Shown here: in pieces, positions 35,817 to 44,737 of the stretch
How positions within the stretch are numbered: the first letter of the stretch is position 1
How the letters are laid out: every line of letters begins with the position of its first letter
Assembly (NCBI GenBank): GCA_001874255.1
Contig: MPDC01000003.1
Coordinates: 186,001-250,000, forward strand
Direction of reading: 5' to 3'
Length of the DNA: 64,000 nucleotides
Source: Alphaproteobacteria bacterium MedPE-SWcel
GTDB taxonomy: Bacteria; Pseudomonadota; Alphaproteobacteria; Rhodobacterales; Rhodobacteraceae
Notes under the pieces: generated by a model
Database searches by the model: none
What the model saw: the letters and a program-made list of their open reading frames with translations, nothing else
What the model was told of the DNA's origin: nothing
Made by a program: the position numbers and the translations under genes

Positions 35817-36601
35817 AGCGGGGCCTTCTTGTCCTGATACACATCCATCGAACCGATGGAATTGCCGCCATCCACCGTCAGCGTGGCGCCGGTGACGAAA
35901 CTGGCGGCCTCGCTCGTGAGGTACATCGCGGCCGCGACCACATCTTCGGCGGAGGAGGCCCGGCCCAGCGGCATGGCGGCGGTGACCCGTTTGACATGTT
36001 CGTCGGGCAGCGGGCTGGCGGTGGAGCCTGCGGCAAATCCGGGCTCCAGCGCGTTCACGCGAATGCCGTAGCGTGCCAGTTCCAGACCGTAGCCCTTGGT
36101 CAGCCGGTCGAGCGCGGTTTTGGACAGGCTATAGGGGGCCGCCGTCAGACGCATCTTGCGCGCGGCTCCGGAGGAGATGTTGACAACGCTGCCCTTGCGG
36201 TCGGCCCGGATCATCTGGGTGGCGATCCCGCGGGTCATCAGGTGGACGGCGCGCAGGTTGATGTCGAGGATACGGTCCCAGTCCTCGGCATCTGTATCGA
36301 GGAGGAACCCCGAGGGGTAGACGCCCGCATTGTTGATGAGAACATCCGCAGCCCCCCAGCGCTGGCCGACCTCGGCGACCAGGGCGTCGATGGCCGTTGC
36401 ATCGCGCAGGTCACAGGCGACGCCGAAGCTCCCCTCTGCGCCCAGCTCCGCCGCGAGCGCTTCGAGCGCGCGCTCGTCCGTGTCGGTCAGGCAGAGTTTG
36501 GCGCCCGCCTTGCCAAAACCTTCGGCCAGCCATCGCCCGACCACGCCGAGCGCGCCGGTGACGATGACATGTGTGCCTTCAAATTCGTTTCCAAAATCCA
36601 T
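35813..36601 (-). CDS. Short-chain dehydrogenase/reductase
   Basis: 262-residue NAD(P)-dependent SDR. The cofactor motif is VTGALGVVGRWL (GxxxGxG variant with Val), followed by INNAG, the catalytic Ser in NISSGAA and YSLSK (Tyr and Lys). The C-terminal TGATLTVDGGNS is standard. An Asp after strand 2 (CLTDTDE) suggests NAD rather than NADP. It lies in the importer operon, 3 bp after dppC. Probably it oxidises or reduces a catabolic intermediate. Confidence 0.88.
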   Translation of the reverse strand: MDFGNEFEGTHVIVTGALGVVGRWLAEGFGKAGAKLCLTDTDERALEALAAELGAEGSFGVACDLRDATAIDALVAEVGQRWGAADVLINNAGVYPSGFLLDTDAEDWDRILDINLRAVHLMTRGIATQMIRADRKGSVVNISSGAARKMRLTAAPYSLSKTALDRLTKGYGLELARYGIRVNALEPGFAAGSTASPLPDEHVKRVTAAMPLGRASSAEDVVAAAMYLTSEAASFVTGATLTVDGGNSIGSMDVYQDKKAPL

Positions 36602-36604
36602 GAC

Positions 36605-37471
36605 TTACCGTGACTTAGGGTTGAGGTATGCGCTGAGACGGTCACCGATGAGGTTCACCGACAGCACGAGAAGGAAGAGGCAGAGGCCTGGGAAGGTTGC
36701 GATCCACCAGGCGGTCGAGACATAGTTCCGCCCGACGCTGAGCATCGCGCCCCAGCTGGCCGTGGGGGGCTGCACGCCGAGGCCCAGAAACGACAGCCCG
36801 GCCTCAAAGAGCACCATCAGGCCGAACTCCAGGGTCGCCACCACCGCGAGCGGGGCGAGGATGTTCGGCAGGATGTGCAGGAACAGCACCCGAAGTGGCC
36901 CGGCGCCCATCGCCTTGGCCAGCCGCACATAGGGCTGGTTCGAGACCGCCAGCGTCTGGCCATAGGCCACGCGGGCATAGCGCGGCCAGCGGGTCAGGGC
37001 GAGGACGAGAACCACATTGGCGAAACCGGGCCCCAGGACCGACACCATAATGATCGCCAGCAGGATCGCCGGGATCGACAGGAAGATATCGACGAGGCGC
37101 ATGACCACCATCTCGACCCAGCCGCCCCGGTAGCCCGCCAGCATGCCCAGCGTGATGCCGACGGCACCGGACAGGACCACCGACAGAAAGGCGACCGACA
37201 GTGAGACCCGCGCGCCGTAGATGACCCGGCTCAGAAGATCGCGGCCGAGCTCGTCCGAGCCGAGCAGGTAGTAGGTGCCCCGTGCTTCGGTTCCCGGTGG
37301 CTTCAGCCGGCCCATCAGGTTTTGCGAGTCGGGGTTGTAGGGCGCGATCAACGGCGCGAAAATCGCGATGATGACCAGCGCCGCGAGGATCGCCACGAAG
37401 ACGCCCACGGGAACCCCGCCGCTGGCCTGTGGCCAGAACAGGCGCCGCCATGTTGTGGTGAGTGCGCTCAT
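36605..37471 (-). CDS. dppC: Dipeptide-type ABC transporter permease (DppC)
   Basis: 288 residues with about six transmembrane helices, the N-terminal OppC-type segment, SDELGRDLLSRVIYGARVSL and the EAA loop YVRLAKAMGAGPLRVLFLHILPN. It forms the channel with DppB. The start overlaps the dppB stop by 4 bp. Confidence 0.92.
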   Translation of the reverse strand: MSALTTTWRRLFWPQASGGVPVGVFVAILAALVIIAIFAPLIAPYNPDSQNLMGRLKPPGTEARGTYYLLGSDELGRDLLSRVIYGARVSLSVAFLSVVLSGAVGITLGMLAGYRGGWVEMVVMRLVDIFLSIPAILLAIIMVSVLGPGFANVVLVLALTRWPRYARVAYGQTLAVSNQPYVRLAKAMGAGPLRVLFLHILPNILAPLAVVATLEFGLMVLFEAGLSFLGLGVQPPTASWGAMLSVGRNYVSTAWWIATFPGLCLFLLVLSVNLIGDRLSAYLNPKSR

Positions 37472-38394
37472 GCCCCGCCTCCCTTGCGGATGCGCGGGTC
37501 GACCACGCTATAGAGGATATCGGCCAGCAGGTTGACGCTGATCGTGACAAAGGCGCCCAGCAGGACGATGCCCTGAACCACGACGAAATCGCGCGCCTGT
37601 ACCGATTGCACGGTGAGCTGGCCCAGGCCGGGCCATGCGAAGACAGTTTCGACGATCACCGCGCCGGCAAGAAGCTGCGAGATCTCCAGCGCGCTGATCG
37701 AGATGACGGGGATCAGGGAGTTGCGGATCAAGTGCTTGCCGACCAGCCGCCCCGTCGTGACGCCGCGTGCGCGGGCCGAGCGGACATAGTCTTTGGACAT
37801 CTCGTCGAGGATCGAACTGCGGGCAATCCGCGCGTAAGTCGCCATCGACAACAGTCCCAGCGCGATCGACGGCATAATGAGGTGGCTAAAACTGCCCGAC
37901 CCCGAGGGCGGGAGCCAACGCAGCCAGACACCGAAGACCATGATCATGAGGATGCCGCTCCAGAAGGTCGGCATGCTCTGGGCGCCCAGCACGATCCCCA
38001 TCAGCAGGTTCGTGGCGCGGTGCTTGCGCCAGATCGCCATGGCAAGCCCCACCGGCAGCCCGATCACGAAGGCCACAAAAAGCGCCCCGCCGGCCAGTTG
38101 CAGCGTATAGGGAAGCCGCGATGCGATGATGTCGCTGACCGCGACGTTCTGCACATAGGAGGTTCCGAAATCAAGCCGCAGCATGTCCCAGAGGTACGTC
38201 ACGTATTGGACGACCAGCGGCTGGTCGAGGCCGAGCGACCGGCGCATGGCCTCGATATCCGCCTGCGTTGCCGTCTCGGGCACCAGCAGGTAGGTGGGAT
38301 CCCCGGTCAGGCGCTGGATGAAGAACACCAGCGTCATCACGCCGAAGATCGCCACCAACGCCTGACCCAGTCTTTGCAGAAGGAAGACTGACAT
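37468..38394 (-). CDS. dppB: Dipeptide-type ABC transporter permease (DppB)
   Basis: 308-residue permease with six transmembrane helices, the periplasmic loop LGLDQPLVVQYVTYLWDMLRL and the EAA loop DYVRSARARGVTTGRLVGKHL; the end YSVVDPRIRKGG is typical. It lies 7 bp after the second binding-protein gene. Confidence 0.92.
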   Translation of the reverse strand: MSVFLLQRLGQALVAIFGVMTLVFFIQRLTGDPTYLLVPETATQADIEAMRRSLGLDQPLVVQYVTYLWDMLRLDFGTSYVQNVAVSDIIASRLPYTLQLAGGALFVAFVIGLPVGLAMAIWRKHRATNLLMGIVLGAQSMPTFWSGILMIMVFGVWLRWLPPSGSGSFSHLIMPSIALGLLSMATYARIARSSILDEMSKDYVRSARARGVTTGRLVGKHLIRNSLIPVISISALEISQLLAGAVIVETVFAWPGLGQLTVQSVQARDFVVVQGIVLLGAFVTISVNLLADILYSVVDPRIRKGGGA

Positions 38395-38401
38395 GGTCTG
38401 G

Positions 38402-39892
38402 TTATTCGCTCCAGCTCATGCGGTTCAGGAACAGGCCCTCATTCGCCGTCGGGGTCCATTCGAGCTGATCCGAGGCGCCATAGAGTGCGACCGCCTGATA
38501 GAGCGGCAGGATATAGGCATTGTCCTGAACGATCTGCTGCACCTCGGTATAGGCCGCCATGCGGGTCGCCTCATCCAGCGCCGTGCGGCCTTTCTCCAGC
38601 AGGCCGTCGAGCGTCACGTCGGCCACCCGGCTCCAGCTTGAAGAGGAGTGCAAAAGCGGGAACTGGACCCCGTCGACGTCCTGACAGGCGCAGGACCAGC
38701 GGCCAAAGCTGAGATAGGGCCGGTCGGTCTGTTCCGGTGCCCGCGCGGCTTGCAGGTAGGTGCTCATGTCGGTCATCGAGATCTCGACGTCGAAGCCCGC
38801 GTCGGTGAGCATCTGCTGGATCGCCTGCACGATGCGCTGGTCGTAAACCGGCGAGGTTGCGAATCGCATCGGCATGTCGCCTGCGCCGGTTTCCTCGACG
38901 ATGCGCTTGGCTTCCGCCAGGTCATAGGGGATCGCCTCGCGGCCTTCGACGTAGCCGAAATGCGACGGCGTCGCCATCTGGTGGACCACCGTTTCACCAC
39001 CGGCCAGGATCCCCTGCACGATGCCCTCGCGGTCGATCGCCATGGTGGCAGCCTTGCGCACCATCGGGTCGTCAAACGGCGGGCGCAGGGTGTTCATGCC
39101 CATAAAGGCCACCCGCTCGGTCGGGGCGCTCAGGACCTGCACGCCGGACTGACCGTCAAGCTGCCGTGCGACGTCGCTGTCGATGGAGACGATCAGGTCC
39201 GCGGTGCCCGCCCGCAGGTTCGCGACCCGGGTCGAGGCGTCGGGCACGGCGACAAAGGCGGCCGTCTCGAACGGGCCGGTGTCGCCCCAGTAGCTTTCGT
39301 TCCGGCTCAGGGTCACGTCCACGCCGCGGTTCCACGTTTCAAAAGTGAACGGACCGGAGCCGACGGGGGCCGCGTTGAACGCCTCGTCGCCGACCTCTTC
39401 AAGCACGTGCTTCGGCACCACCGAGAGTTTCACAAGCTGGGCCAGCAGCACCGGATAGGCGCCCTTGGTGGTCAGTGTGACCTCGTAGTCGCCGGTCGCC
39501 TCGGCGCCGGTGATCTGGTTGAACTGGCCCAATTGGGGGGAGCCGAAATCCGGGTTCGTGATGCGCTGAATGGAATAGGCGACATCCTCCGCCGTCAGCG
39601 GCTCGCCGTCGTGGAAGGTGACATCGTCGCGGATCTTCAGCACCATCTCGATGTCCGAGACCTGCGTCCATTCGGTCGCGATCTGCGGCACGATCTTGCC
39701 CGCGTTGTCCCGGGTGACCAGGTTGTCAAAGATGTTGCGATAGACGTAGTAGCTGTCGGGGTTCCACTGTTGGTGCGGATCCAGCGTGGAGGGCTCGTTC
39801 ACCAGATTGACGGTGATGTCCTGCGCCAGCAAAGCCTGCGCGGACAACAGCGTGACGGCGGTGACGATGCCATGGGTGATTGCACGTATCAT
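38402..39892 (-). CDS. Dipeptide-type substrate-binding protein 1
   Basis: 496-residue family 5 binding protein (DppA/OppA type) with a signal peptide (cleavage near ALLAQD). The mature start LVNEPSTLDPHQQWN, the VTFHDGEPLTAEDVAYSIQRI motif and the end GLFLNRMSWSE are shared almost unchanged with the next gene. The ATG at 39892 is preceded by a GAAAGAG ribosome site. The tandem copy suggests two substrate specificities for one transporter. A cysteine pair near the C-terminus (WSCACQD) is present in both. Confidence 0.88.
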   Translation of the reverse strand: MIRAITHGIVTAVTLLSAQALLAQDITVNLVNEPSTLDPHQQWNPDSYYVYRNIFDNLVTRDNAGKIVPQIATEWTQVSDIEMVLKIRDDVTFHDGEPLTAEDVAYSIQRITNPDFGSPQLGQFNQITGAEATGDYEVTLTTKGAYPVLLAQLVKLSVVPKHVLEEVGDEAFNAAPVGSGPFTFETWNRGVDVTLSRNESYWGDTGPFETAAFVAVPDASTRVANLRAGTADLIVSIDSDVARQLDGQSGVQVLSAPTERVAFMGMNTLRPPFDDPMVRKAATMAIDREGIVQGILAGGETVVHQMATPSHFGYVEGREAIPYDLAEAKRIVEETGAGDMPMRFATSPVYDQRIVQAIQQMLTDAGFDVEISMTDMSTYLQAARAPEQTDRPYLSFGRWSCACQDVDGVQFPLLHSSSSWSRVADVTLDGLLEKGRTALDEATRMAAYTEVQQIVQDNAYILPLYQAVALYGASDQLEWTPTANEGLFLNRMSWSE

Positions 39893-39960
39893 GGTCTGAT
39901 CTCTTTCCTTCAAACTCGGGGGAATGCGGGGCCCCGCCTTGCGCGCGGCCCCACGGCCGC

Positions 39961-41475
39961 TCACTCGGTCCAGCTCATACGGTTGAGGAACAGGCTCTCA
40001 TTGGAGGTCGGCTGCCAGTCCAGATTGTCAGCCGCGCCATAGATGATCGCGGCCTGATAGAGCGGCAGGATATCCGCATCCGCAAGCGCCATGCGGTTGA
40101 TCCGGGCGTAGAGTTCGGCGCGTTTGACCTCGTCCAGCTCGCCGCGGGCCTCATCCAGCAGGGCGGCAATTTCGGGATCCTTCACCCGGCTCCAATTCGA
40201 CGAGGAATGCAGCAGGGGATACATGATCCCGTCCGGATCCTGGCAGGCGCAGGACCAGCGCGAGAAGGTCAGCATCGGGGCCTGCTCCGGCGCGGCCTGC
40301 TGGTCTTTCAGCCATGTGGCCATGTCGTTCGTCTCGATCGAGACCTTCAGCCCCACATCCGTCAGCATCTGCTGGATCGCCTGAACAACCCGTTGGTCAA
40401 AGACAGGTGACGTCGCGAGTTCGATCTCGCTGTCGGGCGCGGTCGCCAGCCCGGCGATCAGTGCGCGGGCCTTTTCGGGATCGTAGTCGAACCCCTCGAT
40501 GCCTTCGGTCCAGCCGAAATGTGCCGGAGACAGCATCTGGTCCACGATCTGCGGATAGCCGCCCAGCAGCCCTTCGACGATGGCCTCGCGGTCGATGGCA
40601 TGGCCGATGGCGCGGCGCAGGTCCGGCTGGTCGAGCGGCGCCAGCGCGCTGTTCATCGCGAAATAGGCCACCCGTTCGGTGTTGACCGTCAGGATCTTGC
40701 CCTGTCCGCCGTTTTCAACCTGCTGTGCAAGGTCGGTGTTCAGCGTCACCACAAGGTCCGCCGCGCCGGCCTGAAGGTCCGCCACACGGGTCGCCGCATC
40801 CGGCACGCCGCGGAAGGTGACGGTTTCGAACGGGCCCTTGTCGCCCCAGTAGTCGGCGTTCTTCGTCACGGTGACCGATACTCCGCGGTCCCAGCTTTCG
40901 AAAGCATAGGGGCCGGAGCCGACGGGGGCTTCGTTGAACTCCGCCGAGGTCATGGTCGAGGCGATATGCTTCGGCACGATCGATAGCTTCACCAGTTGCG
41001 CCAGCAGCGCCGGATAGGCGCCATCGGTGGTCAGGGTGACCTCGTTGTCGCCGGTGGCTTCGGCCTTGATGATCTTGTTGAACTGGCCCAGCTGCGGCGA
41101 TCCGAACTCCGGATCGGTGATCCGCTCGACTGTATATACCACATCGGCGGGCGTCAGCGGCGTGCCGTCGTGGAAGGTGACGTCATCACGGATGGTGAAC
41201 ACGGTCTCCGTGTCGCTCGTGCGGTTCCAGTCGGTCGCGATCTGCGGCACGATCTCGCCTGCGTCATCGCGGGTGACCATATTGTCGAAAATATTGCGGT
41301 AGACGTAGTAGCTGTCGGGGTTCCACTGCTGGTGCGGGTCGAGCGAAGACGGCTCGTTCACCAGATCGACGGTCAGCATATCCTTTGCGGAGGCGGGGGT
41401 GAGCGCGGATATCGCGATCCCCAGAGACAGGGCAATTGGCAGCGCGAAATGCGCGGCCCTCTTTGTGGCTTTCAT
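39961..41475 (-). CDS. Dipeptide-type substrate-binding protein 2
   Basis: 504-residue family 5 binding protein with a signal peptide (cleavage near TPASAKD), paralogous to the downstream gene along its full length (LVNEPSSLDPHQQWN, VTFHDGTPLTPADVVYTVERI, LFLNRMSWTE). The stop is 68 bp from the next start. Its own start overlaps the regulator's stop by 4 bp, so the regulator is translated with the transporter it probably controls. It most likely binds a peptide or a gamma-glutamyl or imide compound. Confidence 0.88.
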   Translation of the reverse strand: MKATKRAAHFALPIALSLGIAISALTPASAKDMLTVDLVNEPSSLDPHQQWNPDSYYVYRNIFDNMVTRDDAGEIVPQIATDWNRTSDTETVFTIRDDVTFHDGTPLTPADVVYTVERITDPEFGSPQLGQFNKIIKAEATGDNEVTLTTDGAYPALLAQLVKLSIVPKHIASTMTSAEFNEAPVGSGPYAFESWDRGVSVTVTKNADYWGDKGPFETVTFRGVPDAATRVADLQAGAADLVVTLNTDLAQQVENGGQGKILTVNTERVAYFAMNSALAPLDQPDLRRAIGHAIDREAIVEGLLGGYPQIVDQMLSPAHFGWTEGIEGFDYDPEKARALIAGLATAPDSEIELATSPVFDQRVVQAIQQMLTDVGLKVSIETNDMATWLKDQQAAPEQAPMLTFSRWSCACQDPDGIMYPLLHSSSNWSRVKDPEIAALLDEARGELDEVKRAELYARINRMALADADILPLYQAAIIYGAADNLDWQPTSNESLFLNRMSWTE

Positions 41476-42293
41476 GAGGTCACTCCTTTGTTGGACACGA
41501 TCCCGGTCTCGTCTGTGTCTGTCGTCCCGGGTGTTGCGCCTGTATCCGACCTTGAGTGGCCGTTGTTGGACGAGGCGTCTTGGGCGTCTGCTCCGACGCC
41601 AAGCTCGGTGCGGTTCTGCATGAGGCCCGCAACGGCGAATTCCTGAAAGGCAGCAATATCGGCCATCCGCAATGCTTCGATCCGCGCGCCGTCACCGGCC
41701 GCGGCAGCCGCCGCCAGATCCCGCGCCTTGCAGGCGGCGAAGGGGGGCGAAGCAGGCGTTTCAAGGAAGCGCAGGATGCGTTCGGAATGGTCCCATAACC
41801 CGGTGAGGAAATGCGCCATCAGATGGTTCCCGACAGTCCCCGCGAGGATGTCGAGCAACTCGCGTTCATAGCCGCGCCGCGTTACGAGGCCGGCAGGCTC
41901 GCGCTGGTCCGCCAGCACGTCAATCATTTCGGCCAACTCGGTGATACGGCCCAATGCGGTCGCGTCGGGGCGCGCATTGGCAAGGCAGGACTCGACCTGC
42001 CGCCGCGCCGAGATCACATCGCCGATCAGCGCGCCGGTGACCGGAAGCACCTTCCAGCCCGCCCGCCGAATGGGCTGTACCAGACCCTGGGCAGACAGCC
42101 TCGCCAGCGCGACACGCACGCCTGCGCGGCCCAACCCGAACCGCTCCGAGAGCTGCGCCTCGGTCGCAATCGACCCGGGCAGCAATTCGCAGGACTGGAC
42201 GGCGACCTTCAGTCGGTCCTCGGCAAAGCTGGTTTTCTGCGCGGGCACAAGCGGGTTGTTTGTGCCCATGAAAGGCGATGCTGGATCAAACAT
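41472..42293 (-). CDS. GntR family (FadR-type) transcriptional regulator
   Basis: 273 residues: an N-terminal winged helix (ATEAQLSERFGLGRAGVRVALARLSAQGLVQ, about residues 43-73), then an all-helical FCD-type effector domain with RRQVESCLAN and the metal-binding His region (HLMAHFLTGLWDHSERI). A disordered tail of about 45 residues follows, rich in Asp, Ser, Thr and Gly (DASSNNGHSRSDTGATP). It is first in the importer operon (4-bp overlap with binding protein 2). A perfect palindrome 48 bp upstream is the likely operator, implying autoregulation. Confidence 0.85.
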   Translation of the reverse strand: MFDPASPFMGTNNPLVPAQKTSFAEDRLKVAVQSCELLPGSIATEAQLSERFGLGRAGVRVALARLSAQGLVQPIRRAGWKVLPVTGALIGDVISARRQVESCLANARPDATALGRITELAEMIDVLADQREPAGLVTRRGYERELLDILAGTVGNHLMAHFLTGLWDHSERILRFLETPASPPFAACKARDLAAAAAAGDGARIEALRMADIAAFQEFAVAGLMQNRTELGVGADAQDASSNNGHSRSDTGATPGTTDTDETGIVSNKGVTS

Positions 42294-42340
42294 GCGGTCT
42301 TCCTTTGAATTTCTTTTAAAGATGCTAGTGGTGAGTCGTG

Positions 42341-42356
42341 AACATTTTCAAATGTT
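42341..42356. promoter_or_regulatory. Palindromic operator candidate for the GntR regulator
   Basis: AACATTT-TC-AAATGTT is a perfect 7-bp inverted repeat with a 2-bp spacer. A further half-site GAACATTT follows 3 bp away (about 42360-42367). It lies just upstream of the GntR gene and stands out as AT-rich in GC-rich DNA. Confidence 0.6.
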
Positions 42357-42470
42357 ATTTTGAACATTTCCAAAAATGGCGTCGCCGAGAACCCGTTCCA
42401 GCAATGGAAACGCCCGGTTCTTAGGCGGTTCCTGTGGGGCAGTGTGGGGGGGCATACTGCCTGCAGCTGC

Positions 42471-42522
42471 CGATGCGATCCAAGGATGCGATCCAGGGAT
42501 GCGAACAGGGATGCGAACAGGG
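42471..42522. repeat. Four-unit 12-13-bp tandem repeat
   Basis: CGATGCGATCCAA, GGATGCGATCCA, GGGATGCGAACA and GGGATGCGAACA run head to tail. The rest of the space between the GntR gene and the alpha/beta hydrolase gene (42294-42804, 511 bp) shows no supported gene. Confidence 0.8.
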
Positions 42523-42804
42523 TTGGATATAGGCGGTGCGAAGCAGCTATCCCGATGCAGCACGGAATGTGGCACAGCCCGTGGTCTCGGGCGGAAGGCA
42601 ATCCGGTCTTGCAGGCGAGCGTTGGACAACCAAGTGATCTCCCTGCTTGGGAATGGCTTGTCTTTGCCGCGAGCAAGGCGTTGTCATGCGGGCGATCACG
42701 GCCTGCCTGACAGGAATGAACCTGCTGTCCAGGCTTCGGGCATGATCCGCGTCTGGGGGAAAGGCCGCGCTGCCGGGGCTGAGCTGCGCTCTGGCCCGAG
42801 GTTG

Positions 42805-43662
42805 TCAGGGTTTGTCGAACTGGACCTGAAGAAAGTCGACGGCCTTCGGCACCATCGGGGCAAAGAGGTCTCCTCCGTGGCCTGCGCCTTCGACGCGGGT
42901 CAGGCTGACATCGGCGCCACGCGTCCAGAGTGTCTCATACAGGCGGTCACTTTGCAGTGGCGAAACCACCACGTCTGCGGTGCCATGCATCAGCAGGAAA
43001 GGTGAAAGCGGCATTCCCTCCGGCAGGGCGGCGATCACCGCTTCGGGACTGGCAGCATCGGCCAGGGCCGGGGTCTCGGCCACGGGTGCGCCGATCAGCT
43101 GCGCCTCGGGCGTCGGGCCTGTGCCCATGTCGCGGTCGGGCACGTCGTCATTCACCCGATCCGCCGCAATCTCGGACAGGTTTGATGGTGCGTACCACGA
43201 CACCACGCCTTTCAGGTCGATATCAGGGTCTTCAGCGGCGAGAATTCCGGCCCAGAGCGCCAGATGTGCGCCGGAACTCTGGCCCCAGACCGCGATCTTC
43301 TGGGCATTATAACCATATTGCGCGCCCTGCATCGCAAGGAACCGAAGGGCAGCAGCGACATCGTCCCTCTGTGCGGGCCAGATGGCGTCGGCCGAGTAGG
43401 TGTAATTCATCGAGGCCACTGCAATGCCTGCGTCCATCAGCGCATCGGCACGGTCATGCACATGGATCTGGTCCTTGTCGTTCCTGAACCAGCGCCCGCC
43501 ATGAATAAAGAGCACCACGGGCGGCGCATCCACCCCATCGGGAAGGTAGAGATCCAGCTGGTTGCGCGCACCTTCGCCATAGGCAATATTGCGGATCACC
43601 TCGGCGTGCGACAGGCTTGCGACAAGGCTCGCCGCTGCGGACAACAGGATTGCGGTCTTCAT
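42805..43662 (-). CDS. Exported alpha/beta hydrolase (carboxylesterase-like)
   Basis: 285 residues with a signal peptide (MKTAILLSAAASLVASLSHAEV). The hormone-sensitive-lipase/kynurenine-formamidase type fold is shown by the oxyanion motif LFIHGGRWF, the nucleophile elbow WGQSSGAH (GxSxG) and the charge relay Asp/His near HGTADVVV and EGAGHGGD. AAGGAG precedes the ATG at 43662. It probably cleaves small esters in the periplasm. It is on the same strand as the qorB-like gene but 127 bp downstream. Confidence 0.85.
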   Translation of the reverse strand: MKTAILLSAAASLVASLSHAEVIRNIAYGEGARNQLDLYLPDGVDAPPVVLFIHGGRWFRNDKDQIHVHDRADALMDAGIAVASMNYTYSADAIWPAQRDDVAAALRFLAMQGAQYGYNAQKIAVWGQSSGAHLALWAGILAAEDPDIDLKGVVSWYAPSNLSEIAADRVNDDVPDRDMGTGPTPEAQLIGAPVAETPALADAASPEAVIAALPEGMPLSPFLLMHGTADVVVSPLQSDRLYETLWTRGADVSLTRVEGAGHGGDLFAPMVPKAVDFLQVQFDKP

Positions 43663-43789
43663 CTGGATCTCCTTCGGGTCGGACTGCGCGGATGCCGCGC
43701 CTCTGCAGAACAGCTCAACGCATGCAGGGGGCGATTCCGTCGGAAGACGTATCCTGCGGGGGGCCATCAGTCACCCCCGCAGGCCCGAC

Positions 43790-44635
43790 TTAGCCAATGG
43801 CAGCGGCGACTGCAATGGGGAGCGGTGTTGTCGGGCGGCCGATCAGGGCTGACAGCTGCGTTCCACCGTCATATAGCGCGCCCTTCGCCGCTTCCACATC
43901 GCAATGGGCGAGGAAGCCGGCAAGATCGGCGGGCAGGCCCGCGCCGGTCAGCGCGGCTGCGTAGTCGGGTTCGGGCATATCGACATAGGGGATGTCCTTG
44001 CCGGCTTGCCTGGACAGCTCCGCCGCCAAATCCGTCAGCGTGTAGCTGTCATCTCCGGACAGCTCGTAGGTCTTTCCCTGAAGCGCCCTGTCCAGTAGCA
44101 CGGCGGCGGCGGCTTCGGCGTAGTCCTGCCGTGTCGCAGAGGAAATCCGGCCATCCTTTGCCGCGCCAATCAGGGCGTTGTGGTCCAATGCGGCGGGCAG
44201 GGCCATCGTGTAGTTCTCCGTATACCAGCCGTTGCGCAGCACGCTGTGGTCGATGCCGGACGCGGCCAGCAGCTTTTCGGTCTCGACATGTTCGGGTGCA
44301 AGGCCAAGCGTGCTTTGAGGCGCATTCAGCAGGCTGGTGTAGACGATATGCCGGACGCCCGCGGCCTTGGCGGCTTCGATCACGGCGGCATGTTGCGGCA
44401 CGCGGCGGCCGACCTCGCTGCCTGAGATCAACAGCAGCGTGTCGATGCCATCAAGTGCCGACACCAATGTTTCGGGCGCATCATAGTCGAAGGTTCGCGC
44501 CGTTACGCCAAGATCGGCGGCCTTCTCGGTATTGCGGGCCAGCGCGACGATGCCGTCGGGCGCTGTCTTGGACTTCAGGGTTTGGATGACGAGGCGGCCA
44601 AGCTGGCCGGTGGCGCCGGTAATTGCGAGTGTCAT
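43790..44635 (-). CDS. NmrA-like NAD(P)H:quinone oxidoreductase (QorB type)
   Basis: 281 residues with the extended-SDR cofactor motif ITGATGQLGRLV and the NmrA/QOR2 features ARNTEKA, HIVYTSLLNAP and LRNGWYTENY. Relatives reduce quinones or sense NAD(P). It is divergent from an HxlR regulator, the usual qorB/qorR pairing, with a palindrome in the shared promoter. Confidence 0.85.
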   Translation of the reverse strand: MTLAITGATGQLGRLVIQTLKSKTAPDGIVALARNTEKAADLGVTARTFDYDAPETLVSALDGIDTLLLISGSEVGRRVPQHAAVIEAAKAAGVRHIVYTSLLNAPQSTLGLAPEHVETEKLLAASGIDHSVLRNGWYTENYTMALPAALDHNALIGAAKDGRISSATRQDYAEAAAAVLLDRALQGKTYELSGDDSYTLTDLAAELSRQAGKDIPYVDMPEPDYAAALTGAGLPADLAGFLAHCDVEAAKGALYDGGTQLSALIGRPTTPLPIAVAAAIG

Positions 44636-44684
44636 TGGGTGTCTCTCCGCTTCGGATGTTGATGCGGCAGAGGTAGACCCTTTA

Positions 44685-44699
44685 CTTACGAAAAGTAAG
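44685..44699. promoter_or_regulatory. HxlR operator candidate
   Basis: CTTAC-GAAAA-GTAAG is a perfect inverted repeat in the 102-bp space between the divergent qorB-like and HxlR genes, a position suited to repress both. AT-rich promoter-like sequence surrounds it. Confidence 0.65.
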
Positions 44700-44737
44700 A
44701 ACGTACATTTTTGTTAGTATCAACTTTCGAGGTTTCC

